64,000 nt of DNA from Sciurus carolinensis (taxonomy: Eukaryota; Chordata; Mammalia; Rodentia; Sciuridae): assembly GCF_902686445.1 (NCBI RefSeq), contig NC_062213.1, positions 35,352,741 to 35,416,740 on the forward strand, given 5' to 3'. This document shows, one piece after another, positions 1 through 12,390 of the stretch; positions within the stretch are counted from its first letter, which is position 1; every line of letters starts with the position of its first letter. Position numbers and translations under genes: made by a program. The notes below the pieces were generated by a model, which was given only the letters and a program-made list of their open reading frames with translations, made no database searches and had not been told where the DNA came from.

Positions 1-1789
1 AACTGAAAGCTCAATATGCAGTTCTAAGAGACTTATAAAACAATTTAAAGCATACAAAAAGACAAAATAATTTTATTAAAATAAGTTATAATTATTAAGG
101 GTACTAAAATTAACATTTTCCAAACCCTTTTTGGGTTAGGCATACTGGCTTGAACAAGATGTCTCTAACTGTAAGAATAAAAAGAACAGTCACTTGATAG
201 GTTCTTGGTAACACCTTTTTGTTATAACTCCAGAAATTAACAGAATAAATCACAAACCAGTTAATAAATTTTGTGAGTGTTTTCAATTTTTTGCTTTCAT
301 CAAATTGAAGAAAAACCTAAATTAGTGGTCAACTGATACATAACAAAATTATTTTTGATGATAGATTACTATATTTTTTTTGTCATGTAACTTGGAAAGA
401 GTTTGAGGAAATGAGTGAATTGTTATTACCAAATTCCTTTTATTCACATTCAGTCATAAATGCAAACAACCTTCCTCAGCACTTGTATCTATAAAAATAA
501 AAGAAATAGAATTGATGCTGAATTCCATCTCAGCCTCTAGAATTATGAACAACTTTGAAAGAAAACTAATCCAACCCATCTCCAAAAGAATTCTTACACT
601 TAATTATTTTAATCAAAATTTGTATTTGTTATTTTAACAAATTGCACATTAGTAATTATCAATTACTGATGATTCAATTCAGTAGAAGTTTTTCAAAACT
701 TTAAGCTTTATGGCCAAAGAAATTTTTAAATGTTTCCCTACATATGCATATTTTGTTGGAACAGACTATTAAAAGATGATTTTTAAAGAGATGTAGTCAT
801 GTATGTTCTATCTTTGGAAATCCAGGTGATTGCTAACAAAAAAAAACATATTACATGTGTATAAATACTGTGAAGGATGTGGAATGTACATAAAAATTCA
901 AAGAAAAACAAAACTTTCAATTGTCAAAAATTGTGTTCATGTGTTTGATTTTTTTTATATTCATGAAAATTAACAAACCACCAAACTATTTAGATGCCAT
1001 TGGATATATATATATATATTTTTAAGAGGTTCTACTAAACTATTTAGATGCCATTGGATATATATACATATATTTTAAGAGGTTCTAACAATTTTACTGT
1101 AAATACCAATATAATATGCTAGAATCTGTACCCCTTGCAACTAAACACATGATGCTAATGTTAAACAACCTCATAAAAATATATGGAGATGAAAGATTTT
1201 TTTAAAATTAAATGAGAGGCTTGAAACAAACATTTGAAGATCAGTGTCTAAACTATCACCTCAGCTACTACTTAACAACATTTAGCTTCCCCCACCCCAA
1301 TAATCCCATGTTATACAAGTTTCCTAATCCACAACCATCTTATATTTAGCTATCACGTACAATACTTTCTGAGCAGAGTTGTGTAGGCTATAAACTGCCA
1401 CCCTTTACAAGAAGCTCTATAAGCCAGGTCTTACCTACTAAGTCATTTCTTCCCTTCCCCATCAGTTGGCAAGAAGACAATGGGCACCTAGGTTAATTAA
1501 GTCAGTAGAGCCTATCTAGTAAAGTTCACTAATATTCTGTTTAATCACCACTTACAAAGTTGTTTCTGTGGGAAAATTTATTTCAAGCTCCAACTTGACA
1601 AATAAAGAATGTATATTCTTACCTACCATTCCCCTTCACAATCTTAGTAATAACTATTCTGATAACACATGAAAAACTACATATTCCTAAAAACTTACAG
1701 AATATTAGCTTTCTATGTTGACATAAAACAATACCTATCTAAATTAATCATTTCCCATCCATTCTTAATTAAGTTACAAAAGGGTATGC
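1..1789. other. AT-rich intronic sequence
   Basis: No exon, RNA gene or recognisable recent repeat is visible. The sequence is AT-rich with many stops in all frames. By position it should belong to the RIMS2 intron downstream of the exon at 29566-29776, since that gene runs right to left. The only local structure seen is the tandem duplication at 983-1087. Confidence 0.6.
983..1087. repeat. Two-copy tandem duplication, 54-bp unit, with AT-rich core
   Basis: The unit beginning aaactatttagatgccattg recurs 54 bases downstream, at 983 and 1037. Both copies end in aagaggttct. They differ mainly inside an (AT)n run, as expected from slippage. No coding content is seen. Confidence 0.85.
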
Positions 1790-1791
1790 AG

Positions 1792-1885
1792 GGTTGGGGA
1801 TATAGCTCAGTTGGTAGAGTGCTTGCCTAGCATACACAAGGACCTGGGTTCAATCCCCAGCACCACCAAAAAAAAAAAAAAAAAA
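1792..1885 (+). mobile_element. ID SINE (tRNA-derived), plus strand
   Basis: A tRNA-like body carries a Pol III A-box-like segment (tagctcagttgg) and a B-box-like segment (gggttcaatcccc), followed by an 18-base A tail. This is the ID family structure, derived from an alanine tRNA or BC1 RNA. It cannot be a tRNA gene because it lacks a complete cloverleaf 3' half and ends in poly(A). Flanking tatgca motifs suggest a degraded target-site duplication. Confidence 0.9.
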
Positions 1886-2023
1886 GATATGCAATCTAGG
1901 TCAGGGATAGGGTTCATATTTAGGAATTACTTCTTGTTTAATGTTTTAAGCCTCCAGCTGCCTGTATATAAATTTATACTTCATGCATACACTATGGAAA
2001 TCTGGGATTCATGACATTGATTT

Positions 2024-2156
2024 TTTTATTTTTTATTTTTTTAGATGTTGATAGACCTTTATTTTAGTCATTTATTTTTATGTGGTGCTGAGAATAGAAC
2101 CTAATGCCTCGCCCATGCTAGGCAAGTGCTCTATCACTAAGTCACAATCCCAGTCC
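2024..2156 (-). mobile_element. ID-type SINE with long 3' tail, minus strand
   Basis: Read on the minus strand, it is an ID body (gagcacttgcctagcat, then a caccacataaaaat stretch) with an extended A/T-rich tail ending in a poly(A)-like run. This resembles the longer ID variant common in squirrels (STRID type). A perfect 14-nt target-site duplication, catgacattgattt, flanks it at 2010-2023 and 2157-2170, which fixes its borders. Confidence 0.9.
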
Positions 2157-2170
2157 CATGACATTGATTT

Positions 2171-5069
2171 CTGAGTATGTTAACACCAAGAGAAAGGCAG
2201 GGCTTAAAGTTTAAAAAGGAATGATCTTTAGAATCAGAGAAAACAGTGGTATCTAAACCTAACTATGTACTAGAATAATCTGAGTAACCATAGAAAACAA
2301 AGATTCCTCTGATATGGTGTACACTGAAATGTGTTAATATTTTTAAAACTGCCCCAGATAATTCTGCTAACTCAAAAATAAACAGCAGGGAACTCCTGAG
2401 ATAAATCATTCAGAATCTGACGCTTTATTATGGGCCTTTGGGCAAACTGTTTAACCAAGGTTAAGCTTCGTTTTCTATATAGAAAAATGAAGATAATTGA
2501 ACTCCTTAGGGAAGAAAGACTGTGTCTCACTCAGCTCTGTAATTCCTGCACACAATACTTGGTTGTTAGTAGCTTCCAAAAGGTGTTATTGATATATTTA
2601 GTATATACTTAGGTTTTTTTAAATAAAAGTAAATTCATTATACTTCCTGCTTTCTATTAAATACCTACATATAGCTTGGGAATTTTAAATTTTAAATTTT
2701 CATAGAATATATATTTAAATACATAAAGATCTGTTACAAAAATATGTTTTTCTGATGCTCTGAACTACCAGTGCAATGACTACAATAACTATGGGCATGA
2801 TAATATAAACATAAGGCCATAATAGTATTGATTACAATAGCTACAATATTTAGGAACATTTAGAATAGATGAGACATCTATCTATTTTTAATAAAATCCA
2901 CTAAAAATGATTTAACATATACAGTTTTGCTTTAAAGATGGGTTTTTAAGAATATACCCATTTAATCTTTTCAAAGGTAACAGATATGTAGTAAATTTTA
3001 GTATTAATATTATTTTTATATTGTAAATATAAAATATTCTTAAACAAATTTAATTTTTACTGCCAATTCTAAATCACCTCTATTAGGCAAAACTATGTTA
3101 GCATGAAAAAAAATACAGGAAAATTCATACTATATTCATTTGAAATGGATGTTGGTAGTAATATTTAACATAGAGACAATCTGCATAATTTATGAATAAA
3201 CTAGAAAATACCTTCCTTTCATCGACTTTCTTTTTAACATATCCCACTCCTTAGAAAGAATTCACTTCTAAATGGTCCATACTTTCACCCTGAAAGTTGT
3301 ATGTATATATGTCTTTAAGGCAGTAATATGTTCATCCTGTTTTTTAATTGGGTAAGATTACTTTAACCATGGTACAGTCAAAACAGAATGGCAAAGTTAA
3401 GTTAAACCTCTTTCCCCTTCAGTTCCTATAGGAAATAATCAATTATGAAGTAAATCAAAATAAAAATAAGAAATTGAGAAATTAATAAAACATTTTTCAA
3501 AGAAGTAGAGAAAATTATTTCTCTCAATATAATCCTTTGTATTAATTTCAAAACAGTATTATGGAAGAGTGAAAATATCTTTCATTCATTCAGGAGGACC
3601 AACAGTCATATAAAACCACTACATTAAAAAAAAAAACTTTTACTTTCCTCTTTCAGACCACCCCCTATTAATATTTAGCCAGTATGCAAAGGTGTGGAGT
3701 AATAACCAGTGTCTATTCTGATTAGTCAGCTATACATTCTGATTGGTTGGTCCCCACAGCCTACTGACTGATAATAATTTGAATATCTACCAAGTATTTC
3801 CTAACTATCAGTAATTGTATTAGTTATTTGTGATAAATTAGTCGTAATTAAAAAAAAAAAAACAATCTTTGCCCTCAGGAACCCAACATGTGAGGCATAT
3901 AGGTAAAAAAAAACAAGTCATAATATGATCTGATAAGGAGAGTGACAACAACATGAAGAAGATACTGAGAAAGAACTGACAGGTTTCTGCAGAAAGAAAT
4001 ATCTAAATTGGATTTGGAAGAACCCACGAGTTTGCCGAGTGGACAAAATACAGAAGGGGACTCTGGACAGAATAAACAATGTGTGAAAAGAAAAGAAAGC
4101 ATTAAATAGAATGTTGTCTTGATAAAAGATACAATTTAAAAGTGCTAAAAATAAAAATTTGAAAAACAGTGAAGCAAGAGGTAAGGTAGAGAATTTAGTA
4201 AAATCCCATCTATGAATAGTCTTAAATTTTAGGGCAATTAAATCCTAATAGTAAATAATAACTTTCCCTCTACCATATTCTCTCCACCAAATAAATTTCC
4301 ATGGAAATTCAAGTCTCTTGTTTAGACTACTTTCAGTGTATCCCTAGTGAACATTATCTTACTTTTAATTGGTCATTTCCCCGCTTTTTTTAACATTACA
4401 ATAAGTCCTAGTGCTATGTTGTTAGTTTAACACTAGCCTCACTTGGTACCATCTTCAACTAAATAATCTAGCCCTCAGATTAAAGAACAATGCTCTGGCA
4501 TTTTTAAAAGACACACAAACAGCTCAGCAAATTCTATTATGATACATACTTAAAAATAAATTTCAGACAAAAAGTTAAGCCAGCACATCCTCCCTAGCAG
4601 ACATAAGTCTCTGAGGAATCACTATTTATTCTATGAAAACACAGGTCAGTTACTTTGCAGATGGCTGAAGTTAATACAGAGCTATTCTTAGAGATTCAAT
4701 TTGGTCAATTCCAGGTTGATAACACTCTGGTGGGCTCTCAAATAGTTAAGATCCAGATAGTTTGATGTAAAACAATGCTGAACTTTAATTCCTATTACTG
4801 GTATATTTACCTACACCTGTAGAAGGCTCGACACCAGAGCATACTTTTTTTGGCTATGCACCTTTTCATCTAGTTTCACCATTCAATATAAGAACAAACA
4901 ACAATGGAACATATCCCAAGATATATACCAATGGCTCTTAAAGATCTAAACTATAATACAAGAATAGACCCTGCACCAATGAACACTCTAGTAGACTTAA
5001 GGAAAGTACTATACTTTGGTGCTAGAAACTATTGGTCCCTGAGACACACAAAAAAAAGTCCCTTAGAAC
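2171..5069. other. Intronic sequence with decayed ancient repeats
   Basis: No gene is recognised. The stretch at about 3760-4110, with motifs such as ctttgccctcaggaaccca, looks like a strongly decayed ancient mammalian interspersed repeat, but I cannot name the family. The rest is AT-rich and unassigned. Confidence 0.5.
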
Positions 5070-5870
5070 GAACACGGAGGCTGCTGCGGCACTACCCACC
5101 TCAGCACTGCATCTCTGAACAGGCTGCCTAATGCCACCCCATGGCCCACTCTTGCTACCCCATCTCTGAAAGCAGTCACCTCCATCTTGGGACAACTCCG
5201 TCACCATCCTGGGTTACCTCCACTGCCACCACCACCATCTTAGTTGGGACACCAGCTGGAGCCTGGAAGTTCAACATCAAGGCACCTACAGGTTTGACAT
5301 GGCCACCGCCACCATCTAGGAACATGGTCACTTCTATCTAGGGATAACAGCCAGGACCTGTAAGAACATCACCAAGGTCCCTGCAGGCTTGGTTGTACTT
5401 GAGGTATCCCTGCTAAGTGTGCTAACAGCCACCTTCTTGCTGCAGTGGCAGGAGAGAATCTTGCAAAGGGTCGGTAGGTTGGAAGAGGGTGTGAGGGCAT
5501 CTTGATCCGGGCTCATCCAGCCAACCAGCTCTGCACTCACAGGGATCCCAGAGACAACTTAGGCAGCACTTGCTGTGACCCAACACCAACCTGGTCCATG
5601 ACTCCCACCCAATATGGCCCTGGTCTGACCAGTTCGGTAATCAACAGGGCCCTCTAGCTTCTCAAGCCCCAGTCTCCCAACACCCCTCTACCCACCGACC
5701 CAGCCCAGTGCTTGCAGCTACGTGGCTGGCCCGCAACTCCCAACACCTGATCCTAACCTGCCCAATATAGAACAACTTTCCACAACAGGCACACAGGTCC
5801 TGGTGCTCAACCCTCAGGGCCTCTGGGAAGAGAGGTTCCTGATTAGAAAGTCAAAAAAGCAGGGGGTAGT

Positions 5871-5975
5871 GGGCTGGGGAGATAGGTCAGTTGGTAGAGT
5901 GCTTGCTTGGTAAGCTACAAAGCCCTGGGTTCAATCCCCAGCACCGCAAAAAAAAAAAAAAAAAAAAAAAAAAAA
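5871..5975 (+). mobile_element. ID SINE inside L1 copy A 5'UTR
   Basis: An ID body (gggctggggagataggtcag, B-box-like gggttcaatcccc) is followed by about 28 A residues. It interrupts the L1 5'UTR, so it is younger than that L1. Imperfect flanking phrases (aaaagcagggg and aaaacagggg) may be its target-site duplication. Confidence 0.9.
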
Positions 5976-6625
5976 GAAAACAGGGGTGGGAGAGATAAAA
6001 TTATAGACCATAGACCATGAATTGTGGGGCCCAAAAACAACGCAAGGGGCTAAGAACAGGTTCTTGCGTCACATGAATAGATCCCAAAAGAGATTCCTAG
6101 GGGGCAGTCTTCCAATGGAGACTGGCAATTGCTATGTCCTGCCTACAAGACTAACACTTTCACCCTCCTGAGGGTGGAATTACCAGCAAACTCCAGAAAA
6201 CCCCACCTATTGGATGAGAAGAGAAGCAGAGAAGATACTGAACTCCAACAGGAACAATTTCTCAATTTTCCTTCAAGAATTTTTTTCTTTTTTTTTCCTC
6301 TTTTTTTCTTTTCTCCTTTTTCATTTGCCACTCTCACATCCCCAATATTTTTGAAATCAAGTACTTTTCATGTAGCAAGCTACCAAGGACTGGGATGTTT
6401 AAATAGTATATTATAGTTTTGTTGTAGATTCTTTTATTTTTATATTTCTTTTCTTTTCTTTTCTCTCTCTCTCCATATTCCTCTCACTTCTCTGTTTCCC
6501 TGGAGCCTCTTTCTCTCTTTTCTTCTGCTAGCAATCAACTTCTTTTGATTCCTCTTTCATTCTTTCATTCTTCCTATGATCTAATACCTCTATATTTTCA
6601 ACTCCTATCTCAAAAACATCACGTC

Positions 6626-6628
<3 letters not shown>

Positions 6629-6666
<38 letters not shown>
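6629..6666. repeat. (CA)n microsatellite
   Basis: About 19 uninterrupted CA units lie in the 5'UTR of L1 copy A. The related L1 copy C lacks the tract at the equivalent place, so it expanded after insertion. Confidence 0.95.
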
Positions 6667-6668
<2 letters not shown>

Positions 6669-6946
6669 ATTCACTCTGTCCATTAGAAACTGTAGACCCT
6701 ATTGCAAACCTATTGTTTATATTGTAGATAATCAAACAAAAAAATTCTGTTTATTATGACAAAACTATAAATGTCTTGATAGGGGTTATTTGTTTTAAGG
6801 GTGCATATTATTTGCATTGGGTGCTGTTAATATTGATCTCCCCCTTAAAGGTTAGGTATTGGAAACATACAGGGACACTATAAATCTATAGGGTAGAAAT
6901 TGTAATACCTTGGATCCACACTGCTAGAGGAGAAGACACAAATAAC

Positions 6947-7947
6947 ATGAAAAAATCAAGGAAAAAAAGCAACCCACCCCAAACAAACCAAGATGCTATA
7001 ATAACAGAATTCGTGGACAACATTGTAAAAGAAAAGAAAGGAGTTCAAAATGTACATAATTAAAATGATCTGTGAAGTAAAGGATGATATAAGACAGCTA
7101 ATGCAGGCAACAAAAGACCACTTCAATAAAGAAATAAGAGAGCAAATGCAGGTAGCAAATGATTACTTTAATAAAGAGATAGAGATTCTGAAAAAAAAAT
7201 CCTTGAAATGAAGGAAACAATAAATGGAATTAAAAACTCAATAGAAAGAATCATCAACAGACTAGATCACCTGGAAGATAGAACCTCAGACAATGAAGAA
7301 AAAATATATAATCTTGAAAATAAAGTTATCCACACAGAAAAGATGGTTAAAAAAAAACCATGAACAGAACCTCTAAGAATTATGGGATAACATGAAAAGA
7401 CCAAATTTAAGAATTATTGGGATCAAGAAAGGCACAAAGATACAAACCAAAGCAAAGTAAAATCTTTTCAATGAAATAATATCAGAAAATTTCCCAAACC
7501 TAAAGAATGAAATGGAAAATCCCATACAAGAAGTTTACAGGACCCCCAAATGTACAAAATTACAGAACCCCCACACCAATGCACATTATAACGAAATTGC
7601 CTAGCCTACAAAACAAGGATAGAATTTTAAAGGTCACAAGAGAAAAATATCAGATTACATAGGGGGAAACCAATTTGGATCTCAGCAAATTTTTCAACAC
7701 AGACCCTCAAAGCCACAGATCCTCCTGGAAAAAACATACCAAGCTCTGAAAGAAAATGGATGCCAACCAAGAATCTTATATCCAGCAAAACTAACCTTCA
7801 GATTTGATGATAAAATTAAAAATTAAACAAAAGTTAAAAGAATTTACAACTAGAAAGCCTGCACTAGAGAATATTCTCAGCAAAATATTCCATGAGGAAG
7901 AAATGAAAAATAATAATGAAAGTCAACAAAGGGAGAAACTAGCCTAA
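6947..7947 (+). pseudogene. L1 ORF1 remnant (copy A)
   Basis: The stretch aligns by eye along its length with the better preserved ORF1 at 33368-34380. It has an N-terminal region rich in Lys/Glu codons (coiled coil in the family), a middle part matching the RNA-recognition segment, and a C-terminal part ending in the same stop context. L1 ORF1 protein is an RNA-binding trimeric chaperone of the L1 RNP. Multiple stops and frameshifts break it, and no long reading frame survives. Confidence 0.8.
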
Positions 7948-8004
7948 AAGAAAAACAAATCAAAGGAGAACCCAAGTCAAGTTAAAAACCAAAAATAAAA
8001 CAAA

Positions 8005-10704
8005 ATGACTGGGAATACAAATCAAATCTCAATAGTAATCCTAAACATTAATGGCCTAAACTCATCAATCAAAAGACAAAGACTGGCAGACTGGATATTT
8101 TAAAAAGACCCAACAATACACTGCCTTCAAGAGACTCATCTCATACAAAAAGACATCCACAGACTAAAGGTGAACGAATGAGAGAAAACATATCAATCCC
8201 ATGGGTTGTGCAAGAAACCAGAGAATTCCATTCTCATATCAGATAAAATGGACTCCAAACCAAAGTTACCCAGAAAGGATAAAGAAGGACATTTCATACT
8301 GCATCAAGACATAACAATTGTAAATATTTATGCCCCAAACAATGGAGCATCTATGTACATCATCAAACACTTGTCCATTTCAGGAATCAAATAGATCACA
8401 ACATACTTTGACACACCTCTCTCACCACTGGATAGATCTTCTAAACAAAAACTAAACAAACTATAGAACTAAATAATACAATCAATAATTTTGACTTAAC
8501 AGACATATATAGAATATTCACTCCATCAATGAGTGAATAAACTTTTTTCTCAGCAACACAAGGATCCTTCTCTAAAACAGACCGTATGTTATGCCACAAA
8601 GCAATTCTTAGCAAATACAAAAAAGTAGAGATACTACCCTGCATTCTATCAGATCATAATGGAATGAAACCAGAAATAAATGATAAAATAAAAAATAGAA
8701 GCTACTCCAACACACCTGGAAACTAAATAATACACTATTGAATGATGCCTGGATAGCAGAAGACATCAGGGAGGAGATAAAAAAAAAAAAATTATTAGAG
8801 GTAAATGAAAATACCAATACAACATATCAAAATCTCTGGGACACTATGAAGGCAGGGTTTAAAGGAAAGTTCATTGCATTGATCTCATTCATTAAAAGAA
8901 TAATAAGTCAACAAATAAATAACTTAACATTACATCTCAAAGCCCAAGAAAAAAGAAAAGATAAACACCAAAAGTAGTAGAAGACAGGAAAATAATTATA
9001 ATCAGAGCTGAAAACAAGGAAATTGAAAGAAAAAAATGGAAAAATTTGACGAGACAAGAAGTTGGTTCTTTGAAAAAATAAATAAAATTCATAAACTCTT
9101 AGTTACATTAACAAAGAGGACAGAAAATACTCAAATTACTAAAATCCATGATGAAAAAGGAAATATCACAACAGACACTATTGAAATACAGAAGATAATT
9201 AGAAAATGTTTTGAAAATTTATACTCCAATGTACACAAAATCTCAAAGACATCAACAAATTTCTAGAGACATATGATCTACCCAAACTGAAGCAGAAGGA
9301 CATAGAAAATTTAAACATATCAATTTCAAGAATGAAATAGAATTCAACATCAAAAAAAGCCTACCAACCAAGAAAAGACCAGGACCAGATGGAGTCTCAC
9401 CAGAGTTCTACAAGACCTTCAAAGAAGAATTAATATCAATACTCCTCAAAGTAGTTCATGAAATAAAAAGGGGGGAACACTTCCAAATGCATCCTATGAA
9501 GCTACTATCGCCCTGATACCAAAAGCAGCCAAAGATACATCAAGGAAACAAAACATCAGACCAATGTCCCTGATGAACATAGATGTATAAATTCTTAATA
9601 AGATCCTGGCAAACCACATACATAAACATATTTAAAAAATAGTGCACTGTGATCAAGTGGGATTCATCCCAGAGATTCAAGTTTGTTCAACATTCAGAAA
9701 TCAATAAATGTAATTCATCACCTTAACAGACTTAAAGATAAGAATCATATGATCATCTCAATAGATGAGAAAAAGTATTAGATAAAATACAGCACATCTT
9801 CATGTTCAAAACACTAGAAAAAATCGGGATAGTAGAAACATAACTCAACATTGTAAAACTTATCTATGCTAAGCCCAAGACCAGCTTCATTGCAAATGGA
9901 AAAAAAATTAAAAGAATTACCTATAAAAATTGGAACAAGAATGGGATGCCCTCTTTCACCAATTCTAATCAACTTCATCCTGGAAACTCCAGGCAGAGTA
10001 ATTAGACAGATGAAAGAAATTAAAGGGATACAAATAGGAAAAGAAGAACTCAAACTATCATTATTTGCCAATGACATGATTCTATATTTAGAGGATCCAA
10101 AAAATTCCACCAGAAAACTTCTCGAACTCATGAATGAATTCAGCAAAGTAGCAGGATATAAAATCAACACCCATAAATCAAATGCATTTGACATATCAGT
10201 GAAGAATCCTCTGCAAGAGTAATTTAGGAAAACTACCCCATTTGCAATAGCCTCAAAAAAATAAAATAAAATACTTGGGAATCAATCTAACAAAAGAGGT
10301 GAAAGATCTCTACAATGAAAAATACAGAACACTAAAGAAAAAAATTGAAGAAGACCTTAGAATTAATATTGTCAAAATGGTCATACTACCAAAAGCACTA
10401 TACAGATTCAATATAATTCCTATTAAGGTTCCAATGATGTTCATCATACAAATAGAAAAAGCAATCATGAAATTCTTTTGGAAATACAAAAAACCAGAAG
10501 AGCCAAAGGATTCCTTAGCAAGAAGAGTGATGCAGGAGGTGTCACAATACCAGACCTTAAATTATACTACAGAGCTGTAGTATCAAAAACAGCATCGCAC
10601 TGGCACCAAAACAGACAGGTAGACCAATGGTACAGAATAGAAGACACAGAGACAAACCCACAGAAATACAGTTATCTCATACTAAACAAAAAAGATCAAT
10701 AATG
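8005..10704 (+). pseudogene. L1 ORF2 remnant (copy A): endonuclease and reverse transcriptase
   Basis: ORF2 encodes the APE-type endonuclease and reverse transcriptase that copy L1 RNA into DNA. Recognisable parts are the endonuclease (8005-8690), the linker (8740-9270), and RT blocks. At 9866-10222 a short frame retains [10 protein letters not shown] and [11 protein letters not shown], equivalents of [10 protein letters not shown] and FADDM. The change of FADD to FAND replaces a catalytic aspartate. Many frameshifts and stops are present and the C-terminal domain is lost. Confidence 0.85.
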
Positions 10705-10739
10705 TAAAATATGAAGAAAGGAGAAATTAAAGTGTAGAG

Positions 10740-11260
10740 TTTTTGTATGTAGTTTATGTATGTACATATCCAAAGGAAATGTAATTAGTATGTCAAAGAG
10801 ATATTTGCACTCTTTCATATTCGAGCATTAGTCATAATAGCTAATATATGAAATCCACTTAAGTATTCATCAATAGATGAATGGACAAAGTAAATGTGGT
10901 ACTTATATACAACAAAATACTATTCAGCCTTCCAAAAGAAGGAAATCCTGTCATTTGCAACAACATGGATGAACCTGGAGGACATTGTGCTAAGTGAAAT
11001 AAGCCAGATACAAAACAAAAATACTGCATGATTCCACTTACACATAGAATCTTAAGAAGTCAAACTCATAGAAACAGAGTAGAATGGTGGTTGCCAGGGA
11101 ATAGGAGAGGAGGGAAATGTGGAGATGTTGATCAAAGAGTATAAAGTTTTGATTATGTAAAATGAACATATTCTGAAGATCTAGTATACAGCATTGTAAC
11201 TATAATTAATAATACTCTATCATATACTTGAAATTTGCTCAGAAAGTAAATCTAAAATGC
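10740..11260 (+). mobile_element. Ancient L1 (L1M-type) 3' end
   Basis: It contains a decayed ORF2 tail (phrases like atgaatggacaaag, then acatggatgaacctgga and gtgctaagtgaaataagccag). A 3'UTR follows with the ancient-L1 phrase ggttgccagggaataggag and an AT-rich end. It directly follows truncated L1 copy A but is more diverged and belongs to an older subfamily. Confidence 0.75.
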
Positions 11261-11689
11261 TCTCATTGCCCATACATACAGTAACCGGGAATTGATGGCA
11301 AAAATCTAGTTGTCATCCTTGTCTCCTCTTTTAATCTTCTTTATCCAACCACCAAATTTCTCATCTTTCAAGTTTCAGATCTGCCACCCTTTAGAACCAC
11401 TGACACTTATCAGGCTCAACAATGTCATGACTGTTTATTCCAATAGTCTTGGCCTTTCCCTCATCTTCACAAATGTCAGTCAAGTCAAGATGTCACCTTT
11501 GCATTAAAGGAGTGCCAGATACATCTTTTTTACCATGACATTCTAGAATCCTTCAGAAATTTTCTTATGTCATTTGTCACAGAGTCATTCCCAGTAGCAA
11601 GGAAGTCAAGTTTTATACTCTTCCAGACTTGCAAATGAGGTTTGCAGGACAGAAGAAAATGGAAAATATCCACTAAGCAGAGTATACAA
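11261..11689. other. Unassigned sequence, possibly L2-like
   Basis: The pyrimidine-rich stretch at about 11310-11500 (tccttgtctcctctttt and similar) resembles decayed L2-type sequence, but I cannot confirm this by eye. No gene is seen. Confidence 0.3.
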
Positions 11690-11792
11690 GAGTCTGCTCT
11701 TGGGCAATTCACAATAACCAAGTTATGGAATCTGTCTAGGTGCCTGGTAACAGATGTATGTATAAAGATAATGTGATTTATATATATAAATA

Positions 11793-11828
<36 letters not shown>

Positions 11829-12390
11829 ACAGAGTTTATTCAACCATAAAAAATGAAATTATGGTGCTTGCTAATAAATGAATGGAAAGGGAGAACATCA
11901 CGCTAAGTGAAATAAGCCAGACCCAGAAAGTCAAGGGTCAAATGTTCTCTGTCATATGTGGAAATTAAATCAAAATAAGGAGAAAAGAAAGAAAGGAAGG
12001 AAGAAAAGATGAGGGAGAGAAAAAAGGGAATCCCATAAAAATAGACAAAAGATCAGGGTATTAGAGGAAGAAATTAAAAGGGAGGAGGGATGGGAAAGGG
12101 AAAACAGTGGAATGAATATGATTGAACTTTCCTATGTACATATATGAATATACCACAGTGAATTTCACCTTTCTGTGTATCTATAATGCACCAATTAAAA
12201 AAGAAACTACAAATAACTAGAACAAAGATCAATAGAGAAAGGAAAGGGAACAAGTGAGGGAGAAGGGGAGGGAAAGGAGAGACTGAATTGGAGCAAATTA
12301 CATTCCACACGTCTATAATTACGTCAAATGAACCCTAATATCATTTATATCTATAATGAAATAATTTTAAAAAATTTTAAAGTGTCTGCT
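11690..12390 (+). mobile_element. L1 3' end with TG microsatellite and polypurine 3'UTR
   Basis: The ORF2 C-terminal remnant begins near gggcaattcacaataacc and continues through ctaagtgaaataagccag. The 3'UTR then has two purine-rich blocks (about 11975-12110 and 12236-12290) and an A-rich end. A (TG)n run at about 11795-11825 lies within the ORF2 tail. It is of middle age, older than the L1 at 31.6 kb. Confidence 0.8.

Larger units (their letters stand above)
5070..10704 (+). mobile_element. Old LINE-1 (copy A), plus strand, 3'-truncated
   Basis: It contains an L1 5'UTR with short C-rich phrases (about 5070-6946), a decayed ORF1, and a decayed ORF2 that stops near the end of the reverse-transcriptase region. 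It shares its 5'UTR with copy C: motifs at 5160-5400 recur at 45230-45420 and those at 6230-6420 recur at 47640-47830. An ID SINE and a (CA)n tract lie inside. The left border is approximate. The 3' part is missing and the sequence abuts another L1's 3' end. Confidence 0.85.

Noticed and set aside
1792..1885. tRNA-gene-like sequence with A and B boxes
   Set aside because: It ends in poly(A), lacks a full cloverleaf and recurs several times in the window. It is an ID SINE.
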